A stretch of DNA of 64,000 nucleotides, taken from assembly GCF_000468755.1 (NCBI RefSeq), contig NZ_AWEZ01000006.1, positions 1 to 64,000 of the forward strand, written 5' to 3'. The notes under the pieces were generated by a model that searched no databases, was not told where the DNA came from, and saw only the letters and a program-made list of their open reading frames with translations. Numbering within the stretch: the first letter of the stretch is position 1; each line of letters opens with the position of its first letter. Position numbers and translations under genes: made by a program. This DNA is from Olsenella profusa F0195. Its GTDB lineage: Bacteria > Actinomycetota > Coriobacteriia > Coriobacteriales > Atopobiaceae. Positions 52,887 through 61,925 of this stretch are shown piece after piece.

Positions 52887-54065
52887 CTAGTGATGGAACA
52901 GCCTCATGCCGGTGAAGGCCATGGCCATGCCGTACCTGTCGGCCGTCTCGATGACGTTGTCGTCGCGGATGGAGCCGCCTGGCTCCACGATGTAGGAGAC
53001 GCCGCTCTTGTGGGCGCGCTCCACGTTGTCACCGAAGGGGAAGAACGCGTCTGACCCCAGCGTCACACCGGTCTGCGTGGCGATCCAGGCGGCCTTCTCC
53101 TCGCAGGTGAGCACCTCGGGGCGTACGGCGAACCACTTCTGCCATTCGCCCTCGGCCAGCACGTCGTCATGCTCGTCAGAGAGGTAGACGTCGATGGCGT
53201 TGTCGCGGTTGGCGCGGTGGATGCCCTCCACAAACTCGAGGCCCAGCACCTTGGGATGCTGGCGCAGCCACCAGGTGTCGGCCTTGCTGCCGGCGAGGCG
53301 GGTGCAGTGCACGCGGCTCTGCTGGCCGGCGCCCACGCCGATGGCCTGGCCGTCCTTCACATAGCAGACGGAGTTGGACTGCGTGTACTTGAGCGTGATG
53401 AGCGAGACGATCATATCGACCTGCGCGGCCTCGGGAATCTCCTTGTTTGTGGTCACGATGTTGGTGAGCAGCGCGCGATCTATCTTGAAGTCATTGTGCC
53501 CCTGCTCGAAGGTGATGCCAAAGACATCCTTCTGCTCGATGGGTGCGCATTGGTAGGTGGGGTCGATCTGCACCACGTTGTATCTGCCGCCCTTCTTGGA
53601 GCGCAGGATCTCGAGCGCCTCGTCGGTGTAGGCGGGGGCGATGACGCCATCGGAGACCTCGTGCTTGAGGTATTGGGCCGTTCTTGCGTCGCAGGTGTCG
53701 GAGAGGGCCGCCCAGTCGCCGTAGGAGCTCATGCGGTCGGCGCCGCGAGCGCGGATGTAGGCGCAGGCGATGGGGGAGAGCTCGCCCTCGTCGTCCACGA
53801 AGTAGATCTTCCTGTCCGTCTCGGAGAGGGGGAGTCCCACGGCGGCGCCGGCGGGCGAGACATGCTTGAAGCTTGCCGCGGCAGGCATGCCCGTGGCCTC
53901 CTTGAGCTCGCGCACGAGCTGCCACGAGTTGAGGGCGTCGAGGAAGTTGATGTAGCCTGGCTTGCCGGAGAGCACGGTGACGGGGAGGTTCGAGCCGTCC
54001 CTCATAAAGATGCGGGAGGGCTTCTGGTTGGGGTTGCAGCCGTACTTGAGTTCCAGCTCGTTCAT
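52887..54065 (-). CDS. purH: stand-alone AICAR transformylase (short PurH-like)
   Basis: This 392-residue protein corresponds to the AICAR formyltransferase part of PurH, lacking the N-terminal IMP-cyclohydrolase domain. Recognisable segments are KYGCNPNQKPSR, ASFKHVSPAGAAVG (Lys-His of the active site), ARGADRMSSYGDWAALSD, KYTQSNSVCYVKDGQ, IGVGAGQQSRVHCTRLAG and SDAFFPFGDN. It formylates AICAR to FAICAR with formyl-tetrahydrofolate. The missing ring closure is supplied by the PurO-type gene just upstream. GAAAGGATCC precedes ATG 54065. Confidence 0.9.
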   Translation of the reverse strand: MNELELKYGCNPNQKPSRIFMRDGSNLPVTVLSGKPGYINFLDALNSWQLVRELKEATGMPAAASFKHVSPAGAAVGLPLSETDRKIYFVDDEGELSPIACAYIRARGADRMSSYGDWAALSDTCDARTAQYLKHEVSDGVIAPAYTDEALEILRSKKGGRYNVVQIDPTYQCAPIEQKDVFGITFEQGHNDFKIDRALLTNIVTTNKEIPEAAQVDMIVSLITLKYTQSNSVCYVKDGQAIGVGAGQQSRVHCTRLAGSKADTWWLRQHPKVLGLEFVEGIHRANRDNAIDVYLSDEHDDVLAEGEWQKWFAVRPEVLTCEEKAAWIATQTGVTLGSDAFFPFGDNVERAHKSGVSYIVEPGGSIRDDNVIETADRYGMAMAFTGMRLFHH

Positions 54066-54080
54066 GGGGGATCCTTTCGG

Positions 54081-54163
54081 GGGGTGCGTCACATCCTCAG
54101 TGCTCAGACATCCTCGCGCACAATGCGCGCCGCGGAACTGCGCCTGAGGATGTGACGCACCCC
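54081..54163 (-). promoter_or_regulatory. perfect 20-bp inverted repeat before the AICAR transformylase
   Basis: GGGGTGCGTCACATCCTCAG (54081-54100) is exactly inverted at 54144-54163, with 43 bp between them that also contain a small GCGC dyad. It lies between the PurO-type stop (54202) and the transformylase ribosome binding site. On the minus strand the distal arm ends 9 bp before the GAAAGGATC site, so a transcript hairpin could control translation or attenuate readthrough. No T run follows. Confidence 0.8.
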
Positions 54164-54201
54164 CGCATGAGGTAAAGATGAGAAAGAACCTATGCCATCG
54201 C

Positions 54202-54879
54202 CTAGTCCCCCAGGTTCTTGTTGAAGAGGGTGACGTGGCCGCCCACATTGACATATAGGGAGACCTTGTTGTCCGCATCGAGCGCGCTCCAGACGTCATG
54301 GGGGTCCTCGGGCAGAGTGACCTCGATGGGCTCGCCTGCAAAGCTGGGCAAGGGGCTGCCATCCCCCTGATAGGTGCTGATGAGATAGCCCGTTCCCGCA
54401 TCTGCGTCCTCGTAGGCAAAGAACTCGCGCAGACAGCGGTTGGAGGCGCCGTCGCTCACGTCGTTGCCTGCCTGGCGCTTGAGGATGGAGAGTGCGAACG
54501 AGCCCTCCCTGTGCAGGACGGCGGAGATGCGCGGGGTGAAGTTGGGGCTGTCAGGCTCGTACGTGCGGGCCATGCAGCCAGCATGGAAGCTGCCCTTCTC
54601 CACGATGGTGTCGGTCTGGTCGCCATTGGTGACCACGAGGCTGTCCCCCATGGTGCGCACGGGATGGTAGATGACGAGTGTGGGATCCTCGAGCCTGTTG
54701 GGGTCATGCGCCTCGGTCTTGATGCCGTCCTCGGTGAGGGTGAAGACGCGGTTGCGACTGTTTATGCTGCGACCCATGATCCAGTAGCATGCGACGCGCT
54801 CACCTGTCGCACTCGTACCCACCACGATGCCGCGCCCGGGATAGGGATTGCCCCTCAGAAGCTCACATAGGTCGTGCAT
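54202..54879 (-). CDS. purO: PurO-type IMP cyclohydrolase
   Basis: This 225-residue protein starts with NPYPGRGIVVGTSATGERV, then CYWIMGRSINSRNRVF, the signature region of archaeal-type IMP cyclohydrolase (PF07826-like), an NTN-hydrolase fold. It closes FAICAR to IMP, the last step of purine synthesis. In most bacteria that step is a domain of PurH; here the adjacent PurH-like protein lacks it, which supports the assignment. ATG 54879 is preceded by AGGAAGGAC; the upstream frame is shadow. Confidence 0.88.
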   Translation of the reverse strand: MHDLCELLRGNPYPGRGIVVGTSATGERVACYWIMGRSINSRNRVFTLTEDGIKTEAHDPNRLEDPTLVIYHPVRTMGDSLVVTNGDQTDTIVEKGSFHAGCMARTYEPDSPNFTPRISAVLHREGSFALSILKRQAGNDVSDGASNRCLREFFAYEDADAGTGYLISTYQGDGSPLPSFAGEPIEVTLPEDPHDVWSALDADNKVSLYVNVGGHVTLFNKNLGD

Positions 54880-55174
54880 GATCGTCCTTCCTGGTGGTCG
54901 TATGCCCAAGGAAACAGGTAGGCCCCTCCCTTGCGGAGAGACGTGCCCAGACGGTCGGCGCTCCGTTGCGTGCCACCCCACCGTGGTGCCCCACGAAGCC
55001 CCATCAGTCACGGCACGCAACCTGATATGACTGTATCACGTGATGGCGGCCTTGCCACCCTGCGGGTGCCGTGGGAAACGAGATGCACATCAGAGTTCTC
55101 CCGCGTCTCGACGCATGCGGCACAGGAGAGCGGGGACGAGGGAGATGTCAGCGTCTACGGAAGAGGGATGTGCC

Positions 55175-55588
55175 ATGGCAGAGCTCAAGGATGTCTACGA
55201 CTTTCTCAAGCAATCAAGCAGGCAGACACGTATCATCTGGCTACCGTCGCGGGTGACCAGCCGCATGTGTGCCCCTTTGGGACGATTGACCTGTTCGAGG
55301 GCGGGTTCTACCTTCACATGGGCAAGGGAAAGGACGTGTTCCAGCAGATTGTGGCCAATCCCACGGTTGAGATCGAGGCGCGCCAGGGAGCCGATTGGCT
55401 CCGCGTGAGCAGTGGGCTCACGGTGGATGGTCGCGTGGAGGCAAAGAGGCACATGCTGGACGCCTATCCCAACCTGTGCGGCATTGTATGACGAGCACGA
55501 TCCCAACGCGGCAGTGCTCTGCTTCAGGCATGGTACGGCCCCGCTTGCCTCACTGGTGCGCATCCCCGGCTGGTCCGTGGCATGGTAG
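55175..55588 (+). pseudogene. pyridoxamine-5'-phosphate-oxidase-family protein, two frameshifts
   Basis: Reading starts at ATG 55175 (MAELKDVYDFLK), shifts frame near 55212 to QADTYHLATVAGDQPHVCPF and the rest of a flavin-reductase-like barrel, then reaches a TGA at 55489-55491. One base out of frame the homologous end continues (YDEHDPNAAVLCF through WSVAW) to a stop at 55588. Two single-base type lesions thus split a protein of about 135 residues. Small members of this family bind FMN or F420. Sequencing error is possible but would need two events. Confidence 0.7.
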
Positions 55589-55753
55589 CTCGCGTGCGGG
55601 TTTGCGTGTCCATAACCTCTGAGAGCATCTCTCGGCCAATCGTAGGTGAGACATCATAAAGTTTTCCATCTGATGAAACATCGATTCCTGGTGCGCGCGA
55701 ATGCTCGCCTTGTGGCATGGTAGATGCTGATACAAAAAATTGTGCATAAATAG

Positions 55754-55765
55754 TGAATAGCATTC
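55754..55765 (+). promoter_or_regulatory. possible ArgR box before argC
   Basis: GAATAGCATTC is a GAAT/ATTC dyad (3-bp centre against 4 in the usual ARG box) in an AT-rich stretch (55735-55790) 60 bp before argC. A second half-site-like GTGCATAAAT lies just upstream. It is the expected place for arginine repression but not a full consensus. Confidence 0.3.
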
Positions 55766-55822
55766 GATATATAAGAAAATTGTTCCTCAAACATGAGTTT
55801 TCTGCAAGGGGAGATGTCCGGC

Positions 55823-56905
55823 ATGAGTGAGGAAGTCGTCAACATTTGCGTCGTGGGGGCCACGGGCTATGCGGGCGTGGAGGTGGCTCGCCTGGTGCTC
55901 GACCATCCCACGCTGCGGCTGGTCATGGTGACGGATCGCAAGATCGCCGGTACGCCCCTTGCCGAGGCGTATCCGTCCCTGAGGGGCATCACGGATCTTG
56001 CGTTCTCTCTGCCTGAGCCTGATGCCATCGCGAAGACGGCAGACGTCGCCTTCCTGGCTGTGCCCCATACGGCGTCCCTCTCCCTCACGCCTCAGCTTCT
56101 GGCGCGTGGTGTGACGGTCATCGACCTCTCCGCTGACTATCGCCTCAAGGATGCGGCTACCTATGAGGCCTGGTACGGCGTGCCCCACACAAGCCCCTCC
56201 CTGCTGGCGGAGGCGGTCTACGGCCTGCCCGAGCTCAATCGGGACAAGCTCACGGACCTTGCCCGGACACGTGCCGCCGGCAGGCCCGTCCTGGTGGCGG
56301 CTCCCGGTTGCTATCCCACGGCGACTGCGCTGGCGGCCGCCCCGGCACTTGCGGCGGGACTCACGACCACCTCGCTCGTGATCTCCGATTGCATCTCGGG
56401 GGTCTCGGGTGCTGGGCGCGCCCCCTCGGAGCGCACGCACTACTGCCATGCCGCCGAGTCCGTCGAGGCGTATGGCGTAGGCAGGCACCGTCATACGCCC
56501 GAGATCGAGCAGACGCTCACGGGCGTGGCGGGCCGTCCGATGGATGTGGTCTTCACGCCGCACCTGGCGCCGCTCACGAGGGGGCTGCTCTCCACGGTGT
56601 ACCTGGAGGCCGCTTCCGGTGTGACCACTGCGCAGGTTCAGCAGGCCTATGGGGATGCCTATGCCCATGAGGCCCTGGTGACCACCCTGCCTTCCGGCCA
56701 GATGCCACGGACGGGCTCGGTCGCCGGATCCGCCCGCGCCCAGGTGGGCGTGGCACTCGACCAGCGACGACGGGGCATGATCGTTGCGTCCTGTGCCATC
56801 GACAACCTGGGTAAGGGTGCGGCGAGTCAGGCCGTGCAGTGCGCCAACGTCGTACTGGGCCTCCCCGAGACCTGTGGTCTCGACTTTACCGCCCCCGTAC
56901 TCTAG
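55823..56905 (+). CDS. argC: N-acetyl-gamma-glutamyl-phosphate reductase
   Basis: This 360-residue NADPH enzyme makes N-acetylglutamate semialdehyde in arginine synthesis. The Rossmann loop CVVGATGYAGVE, the active-site Cys163 in AAPGCYPTAT, GVSGAGRAPSERTHYCH and the C-terminal DNLGKGAASQAVQ are all present. I chose ATG 55823 (GGGGAGA before it) over 55793. First gene of argCJBD. Confidence 0.94.
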   Translation: MSEEVVNICVVGATGYAGVEVARLVLDHPTLRLVMVTDRKIAGTPLAEAYPSLRGITDLAFSLPEPDAIAKTADVAFLAVPHTASLSLTPQLLARGVTVIDLSADYRLKDAATYEAWYGVPHTSPSLLAEAVYGLPELNRDKLTDLARTRAAGRPVLVAAPGCYPTATALAAAPALAAGLTTTSLVISDCISGVSGAGRAPSERTHYCHAAESVEAYGVGRHRHTPEIEQTLTGVAGRPMDVVFTPHLAPLTRGLLSTVYLEAASGVTTAQVQQAYGDAYAHEALVTTLPSGQMPRTGSVAGSARAQVGVALDQRRRGMIVASCAIDNLGKGAASQAVQCANVVLGLPETCGLDFTAPVL

Positions 56906-56923
56906 CACCCCAAGGAGGTAGCT

Positions 56924-58213
56924 GTGACTTCCTACCAGCCTTTGGATATTCCCGCATATGGCCACGCGGAGTCCGCCTATGGATTCGCGCCCTGCGATGG
57001 TGGCGTGTGTGCCGCCGCGGGCATCAGGGCAGCGGGGTTCTCCGCGGGGTTCCGCCGCAATCCCAACCGCCGCGACCTTGCCCTGGTGGTTGCTGACGAG
57101 ACCTGCGTATGTGCCGGAACCTTCACCAAGAATCGCTTCTGTGCCGCTCCCGTGCAGGTGTCGCGCGAGCGTGCCGCCGCCGGCCGTGCGCGTGCGGTGG
57201 TGCTCAACTCCGGCAACGCCAATGCTGCTACGGGGGATGAGGGGCTCGAGGTGGCCCGTACGTCCGCGCGCCTCGTGGCAGAGGCCGTGGGCTGTTCCGA
57301 GGAGGAGGTGCTCGTTGCCTCCACGGGCGTCATCGGCGTGCCCCTGGGCTTGGACAACTTCAGGACGGGCGTTCCTGCCTGCGTAGCACAGCTCGATCGC
57401 TCCGCCGCGGCGGCCCACCATGCCGCTCGGGCGGTCATGACCACCGACACCCACTCCAAGCAGGCGGCCGTCGTGGGGCAGCTTCCTGGCAGGGATGGAA
57501 CGCCTGGCACAACCATCCATGTGGGAGGTTTCTGCAAGGGCTCCGGCATGATACAGCCCAACATGGCAACCATGCTGGCCGTTCTCTCCACCGATGCCTC
57601 GCTCACGGCAGCGGCCGCGCATGCCGCCCTGCTCTCGTCGGTCAAGCGCACCTTCAACAAGGTGACGGTGGACTCCGACACCTCCACCAACGACACCTGC
57701 GTCCTGCTGGCCACAGGCAGGGCCACCGTCGACCCCATCGACGAGGCGTCTCCCGCCTTCCCGGTGGTCGCCGCTGCCGTGCGGGCGGTGTGCGAGTCGC
57801 TGGCCCGCCAGATTGCGGCTGACGGGGAGGGCTCCACCAAGCTCGTGACCGTGGACGTGCTGGGCGCCGCCACGGACGAGGATGCCGATGTCGTGGCGCG
57901 CTCCATCGCCAATTCGCCCCTCGTGAAGACGGCCGTCTTTGGTCACGATGCCAACTGGGGCAGGGTCGCCATGGCGGCCGGCAAGTGCGGGGTCGCGTTC
58001 GACCAGCGCAGGGTGGACATCGACCTTTTGGGCGTGCCCGTGTGCCGCGGCGGGCTCACGGTACCCATGGACGAGGAGGACATGCTCCGCCGCTTCGAGG
58101 CCCCCGAGGTCTCCATCGCCATCGACCTGGGCATGGGCACGTGCCACACGCGCATCTGGACCTGCGACCTCACGCACGACTACGTGACCATCAATGGGGA
58201 CTATCGCACCTAA
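56924..58213 (+). CDS. argJ: bifunctional ornithine acetyltransferase / N-acetylglutamate synthase
   Basis: This 429-residue proenzyme transfers acetyl from N-acetylornithine to glutamate, recycling the acetyl group. The self-cleavage site is at Ala-Thr216 in QPNMATMLAVLSTDA, giving alpha and beta chains; ATGVIGVPL-type (STGVIGVPLGL) and GHDANWGRVAMAAGKCG segments are present. GTG start with AAGGAGGT. The N-terminal TCVCAGTFTKNRF is typical. Cytosolic; operon with argC and argB. Confidence 0.94.
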   Translation: MTSYQPLDIPAYGHAESAYGFAPCDGGVCAAAGIRAAGFSAGFRRNPNRRDLALVVADETCVCAGTFTKNRFCAAPVQVSRERAAAGRARAVVLNSGNANAATGDEGLEVARTSARLVAEAVGCSEEEVLVASTGVIGVPLGLDNFRTGVPACVAQLDRSAAAAHHAARAVMTTDTHSKQAAVVGQLPGRDGTPGTTIHVGGFCKGSGMIQPNMATMLAVLSTDASLTAAAAHAALLSSVKRTFNKVTVDSDTSTNDTCVLLATGRATVDPIDEASPAFPVVAAAVRAVCESLARQIAADGEGSTKLVTVDVLGAATDEDADVVARSIANSPLVKTAVFGHDANWGRVAMAAGKCGVAFDQRRVDIDLLGVPVCRGGLTVPMDEEDMLRRFEAPEVSIAIDLGMGTCHTRIWTCDLTHDYVTINGDYRT

Positions 58214-58258
58214 TGTCCCGGCGCGGGGATGGTGCAACTCCAACGGGAGGGACAGGCT

Positions 58259-59158
58259 ATGGCGATACGCAGGGGACAGCCCTCACGGGCGTCACAGGAG
58301 CAGGCGGAGGTGCTCATCGAGGCGCTGCCTTGGATCAATGCGTGGTCGGGCAGCACCTTTGTGGTGAAGTACGGTGGCTCGGCCATGGAGAGGCCCGAGC
58401 TGCGGGCCAAGGTCATCGAGGACGTGCTCATGCTCAAGCTCATGGGCGTGCGCGTGGTGCTCGTGCACGGTGGCGGCAAGGCCATCTCTGCACTGAGCGA
58501 CCAACTCGATCTCAGCGTGCAGTTCAAGGACGGGCTGCGCGTGACCGATGACGCCACCATGGACGTGGTGCAGATGGTGCTCGTGGGCAAGGTGAACGCC
58601 CAGCTCGTGGGTGCCATCAACAGCTATGGCAACTACGCCCTGGGCATCACGGGTGCCGATGGCCGCACGCTGATGGCCGCCCAGCAGGACCCCAGCCTGG
58701 GCCGGGTGGGCAAGGTGACCGAGGTCAACGTCGACCTCATCGACAAGATCCTGGAGGATGGCTACATCCCCGTACTGGCGGGCGTGGGCTTTGGCGAGGA
58801 TGGTGGCTCCTACAACGTGAACGCCGACCTCGCAGCGAGTAGGGTCGCCGCTGCCCTCAAGGCCGACAAGCTCTTCTTCCTCACCGACGTCGATGGCCTC
58901 TACGCCGACTTCGACGACAGGGACAGCCTCATCGCAGGCATGAGCGTCGCCGAGGCGCGCAAACTCGTGGATGCGGGTACGCTCACGCATGGCATGATCC
59001 CCAAGATCGAGAGCGCCATCGACGCCATCGATGCGGGGGTGGGGCAGGTCACCATCCTCAATGGGACCGTGCCCCACTCGATGATCATCGAGACCTTCAC
59101 CGATGCCGGCATCGGCACCGAGATCTCCGAACACTACGAGGCACCCGAGGAGGACTAG
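58259..59158 (+). CDS. argB: acetylglutamate kinase
   Basis: This 299-residue amino-acid kinase phosphorylates N-acetylglutamate. Motifs: VVKYGGSAM, VLVHGGGKAIS, YNVNADLAASRVA and LTDVDGLY. An N-terminal helix of about 20 residues before the core suggests the hexameric arginine-inhibited type, consistent with an acetyl-recycling pathway with argJ. ATG 58259 follows GGGAGG. Two bases separate it from argD. Confidence 0.94.
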   Translation: MAIRRGQPSRASQEQAEVLIEALPWINAWSGSTFVVKYGGSAMERPELRAKVIEDVLMLKLMGVRVVLVHGGGKAISALSDQLDLSVQFKDGLRVTDDATMDVVQMVLVGKVNAQLVGAINSYGNYALGITGADGRTLMAAQQDPSLGRVGKVTEVNVDLIDKILEDGYIPVLAGVGFGEDGGSYNVNADLAASRVAAALKADKLFFLTDVDGLYADFDDRDSLIAGMSVAEARKLVDAGTLTHGMIPKIESAIDAIDAGVGQVTILNGTVPHSMIIETFTDAGIGTEISEHYEAPEED

Positions 59159-59160
59159 CC

Positions 59161-60417
59161 ATGTACGAGTTTGACAGGCACGCCGAGTTCATCGGTCAGG
59201 ACGACACCTATCTCATGCATACGTACGGACGCCTGCCCGTGGAGTTCGTCTCGGGCAGGGGTGCCGTGCTCACGGACAGCGAGGGTCGAGAGTACCTGGA
59301 CTTCCTGGGGGGCATCGGCTCGGTGAGCCTGGGTCACTGCCATCCCGCGCTGGTCGCGGCCGTGCAGGAGCAGGCGGGCAGGCTCTGGCAGGTGGGCAAC
59401 TACTACTACGTGGAGAATCGCAACGAGCTCGCGCGTGACCTCTCGGATATCCTGAGTGCCACGACAGATGAGGCGGGGCACATCACGGGATCCACGGGGG
59501 AGACGTGGAAGACCTTCTTCGCCAACTCCGGGGCCGAGGCCAACGAGGGTGCCATCAAGCTGGCACGCAGGTGGGGTGAGCGCACGCTGGGCGGTGCCAC
59601 GGGCATCATCACGGCCAAGAAGAGCTTCCATGGCCGCACGCTGGCCACGCTCTCGGCAACCGGTCAGGAGGCCTTCCATCAGAGCTTCTTGCCCCTGCCT
59701 GCCGGCTTCGAGGCGGTGCCGCTCAACGATCTGGCGGCGCTTGAGGAGGCCGTCGCACACCCCTCCGACCAGTGCGGCCCCGTGTGCGCGGTCATGCTCG
59801 AGTGCGTGCAGGGCGAGGGGGGCGTGTGGCCGGTGACCAAGGAGTACCTGCAGGGCGTCTCCCGGCTGTGCCACGAGAGGGGCCTCGTGCTCGTGGTGGA
59901 CGAGGTGCAGGCGGGCATCTTCCGCTGCGGTGCGCCCTTTGCCTATCAGCTCTTTGACGTCGTGCCCGATATCGTGAGCATGGCCAAGGGCATTGGCGGT
60001 GGCTTCCCCATGGGGGCCTTCGCCGCGCGCGACGAGGTGGCCGCCCTGTTTGGGCCGGGCGACCACGGCTCCACCTTTGGCGGCAACGCCCTGGCGTCCG
60101 TCGTGGGGCGCGCGGTCATCGAGACCCTCGTGGGCGAGCATGTGGGCGGGCATGTGATTGCCACCGGTGCACATCTTACCCAGGCCTTGGCAACCCTGCC
60201 TCACGTGAGCGAGGTGCGTGGCCGCGGCCTCATGCGGGCAGCCCAGTTTGACGCGCCCATCGCCACCGAGCTGGTGGAACAGGGCCTCTCTGCCGGTCTG
60301 GTGCTCAACCACATCGGTGACTCCATCCTGCGCTTCCTGCCGCCACTGGTGGTGACCGACGAGCAGGTGGATGCCATGGCCAGCCGCCTGCGCGGGCTCA
60401 TCGAGGGGTTGGCCTAG
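59161..60417 (+). CDS. argD: acetylornithine aminotransferase
   Basis: This 418-residue PLP enzyme makes N-acetylornithine. Visible features: FLGGIGSVSLGHCHPALV, FFANSGAEANEGAIKLAR, LVVDEVQAGIFRCG, the PLP Lys in SMAKGIGGGFPMGAF and GDHGSTFGGNALASV. It is the last gene of argCJBD here; argF, argG and argH are not in the window. Cytosolic class-III aminotransferase of normal length. Confidence 0.94.
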   Translation: MYEFDRHAEFIGQDDTYLMHTYGRLPVEFVSGRGAVLTDSEGREYLDFLGGIGSVSLGHCHPALVAAVQEQAGRLWQVGNYYYVENRNELARDLSDILSATTDEAGHITGSTGETWKTFFANSGAEANEGAIKLARRWGERTLGGATGIITAKKSFHGRTLATLSATGQEAFHQSFLPLPAGFEAVPLNDLAALEEAVAHPSDQCGPVCAVMLECVQGEGGVWPVTKEYLQGVSRLCHERGLVLVVDEVQAGIFRCGAPFAYQLFDVVPDIVSMAKGIGGGFPMGAFAARDEVAALFGPGDHGSTFGGNALASVVGRAVIETLVGEHVGGHVIATGAHLTQALATLPHVSEVRGRGLMRAAQFDAPIATELVEQGLSAGLVLNHIGDSILRFLPPLVVTDEQVDAMASRLRGLIEGLA

Positions 60418-60671
60418 GTTCATGCGCCCCTTGCCGGGATGGGGCCGCGTGCCTGCATGGCCGCGATCCCCTTTGCATAGATGAACCACCTGTATGAATG
60501 GCGGTACATGGCGAGTGCGTTCAAAGTGTACATTTCTGTCATCTTGCGTGATGTTTGCCCAGGATCGCAATTCTGGAAGTTACGCATGCGTACAGTTTGG
60601 GGGCTACCCGTCAGGTGCGGAGAGCATAGACTCACCCGGAGTATCAGGTGCCAGACATTCGGAGGACCTCC

Positions 60672-61814
60672 ATGCCCCACAAGCGACTCGTCAAGGTCAT
60701 CCTGCTCACCGGTTACCTCGGTGCGGGCAAGACCACGCTGCTCAACCATATCCTCGCCAACGACGAGGGCATCCATGCCGCCGTCATCGTCAACGACATC
60801 GGCGAGGTCAACGTGGACGCCACCCTCATCGCCGATGGGGGCCTGTCCGAGACGGACGACCTCATCCCCATGACCAACGGCTGCATCTGCTGCACGCTGT
60901 CAAGCGACCTCACCGACCAGCTGCAGTCCATCGCCGACTCCGGTACGTTCGACTACATCATCATCGAGGCATCGGGCATCTGCGAGCCCATCCCCATCGC
61001 CTATACCATCAGCGCCTTCTGCGACCAGGAGCGGGCGGGTGGCCAGGCGCCGCTTGCGCTCGACAACATCGTGGCGGTGGTGGACTGCAAGCGCATGTAC
61101 GACGAGTTCAATGGTGGCCATGCGCTCTTGGGCGACGACATCGACGAGGACGACATCGAGAACCTGCTCATCCAGCAGATCGAGTTCTGCTCCACGCTCA
61201 TCCTCAACAAGTGCGACCTCGTGAGCCCCAACCAGATCGCCGAGCTCAAGGCCCTCATCCGCAGCCTGCAGAGGGATGCCGTCATCGTGGAGGCCGAGCG
61301 CGGGGAGATCCCGATGGGCGAGCTGCTCGACACGGGACGCTTCGACTTCGACAGGGCATACAATTCGGCGGCGTGGATGGATGCCATGGAGCATCCCGAG
61401 GAGCATGATGACCCCGAGGTGCTGGAGTACGACATCACCACATTCGTGTACGAGCGCCGCCACCCCTTTGACGTCGACGCCTTCGCCGCCTACGTCAAGA
61501 CCTGGCCCGACAGCGTCATTCGCGCCAAGGGCATGCTGTGGGCCAACCAGGATCCGGACATGTGCTACGTGTTCGAGACGGCTGGGCGCCAGGCAAACAT
61601 GCAGGCGAATGGCCTCTTCGTGGCCTCGGCTCCCGAGGACGAGATGCGGCGGATCGTCGAGGCCAACCCCGAGGTGCTCAAGGACTGGGATCCCGTGCTG
61701 GGCGACCGCATGACCAAGCTATGCTTCATTGGCAGGCACATGGATCGCGCGGCGTTGGAGCGAGGCCTGGACGAGTGCCTGGTGGCGTGGGATCCGGGGC
61801 GTGCCCGCGCCTAG
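60672..61814 (+). CDS. CobW/COG0523-family GTPase
   Basis: This 380-residue protein has the P-loop LTGYLGAGKTTLLNHIL, the metal-binding motif GCICC (Cys71, 73, 74), a switch EASGICEP and the guanine motif NKCD, followed by the CobW C-terminal domain (from about 260). G3E GTPases of this family deliver zinc or cobalt to target proteins. The following gene encodes a peptide-deformylase-like metalloprotein family member, a possible client. GGAGGACCTCC precedes the ATG. No clear Zur box found in the 250-bp upstream gap. Confidence 0.88.
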   Translation: MPHKRLVKVILLTGYLGAGKTTLLNHILANDEGIHAAVIVNDIGEVNVDATLIADGGLSETDDLIPMTNGCICCTLSSDLTDQLQSIADSGTFDYIIIEASGICEPIPIAYTISAFCDQERAGGQAPLALDNIVAVVDCKRMYDEFNGGHALLGDDIDEDDIENLLIQQIEFCSTLILNKCDLVSPNQIAELKALIRSLQRDAVIVEAERGEIPMGELLDTGRFDFDRAYNSAAWMDAMEHPEEHDDPEVLEYDITTFVYERRHPFDVDAFAAYVKTWPDSVIRAKGMLWANQDPDMCYVFETAGRQANMQANGLFVASAPEDEMRRIVEANPEVLKDWDPVLGDRMTKLCFIGRHMDRAALERGLDECLVAWDPGRARA

Positions 61815-61925
61815 CGTGAGGGATCCCTCGGCCGGGGCGTGCCGACTTGGTATACACTGCCTGAAGTCGTGTCGGAGGGCGCGGGAGGGACTCTCGGCGT
61901 CCGCACTCATGAATGGAAGCCGTCT

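Noticed and set aside
55787-58243. 818-codon open frame on the minus strand
   Set aside because: It lies opposite argC and argJ, which have full family motifs. The translation is His/Arg/Gly-rich and unstructured.
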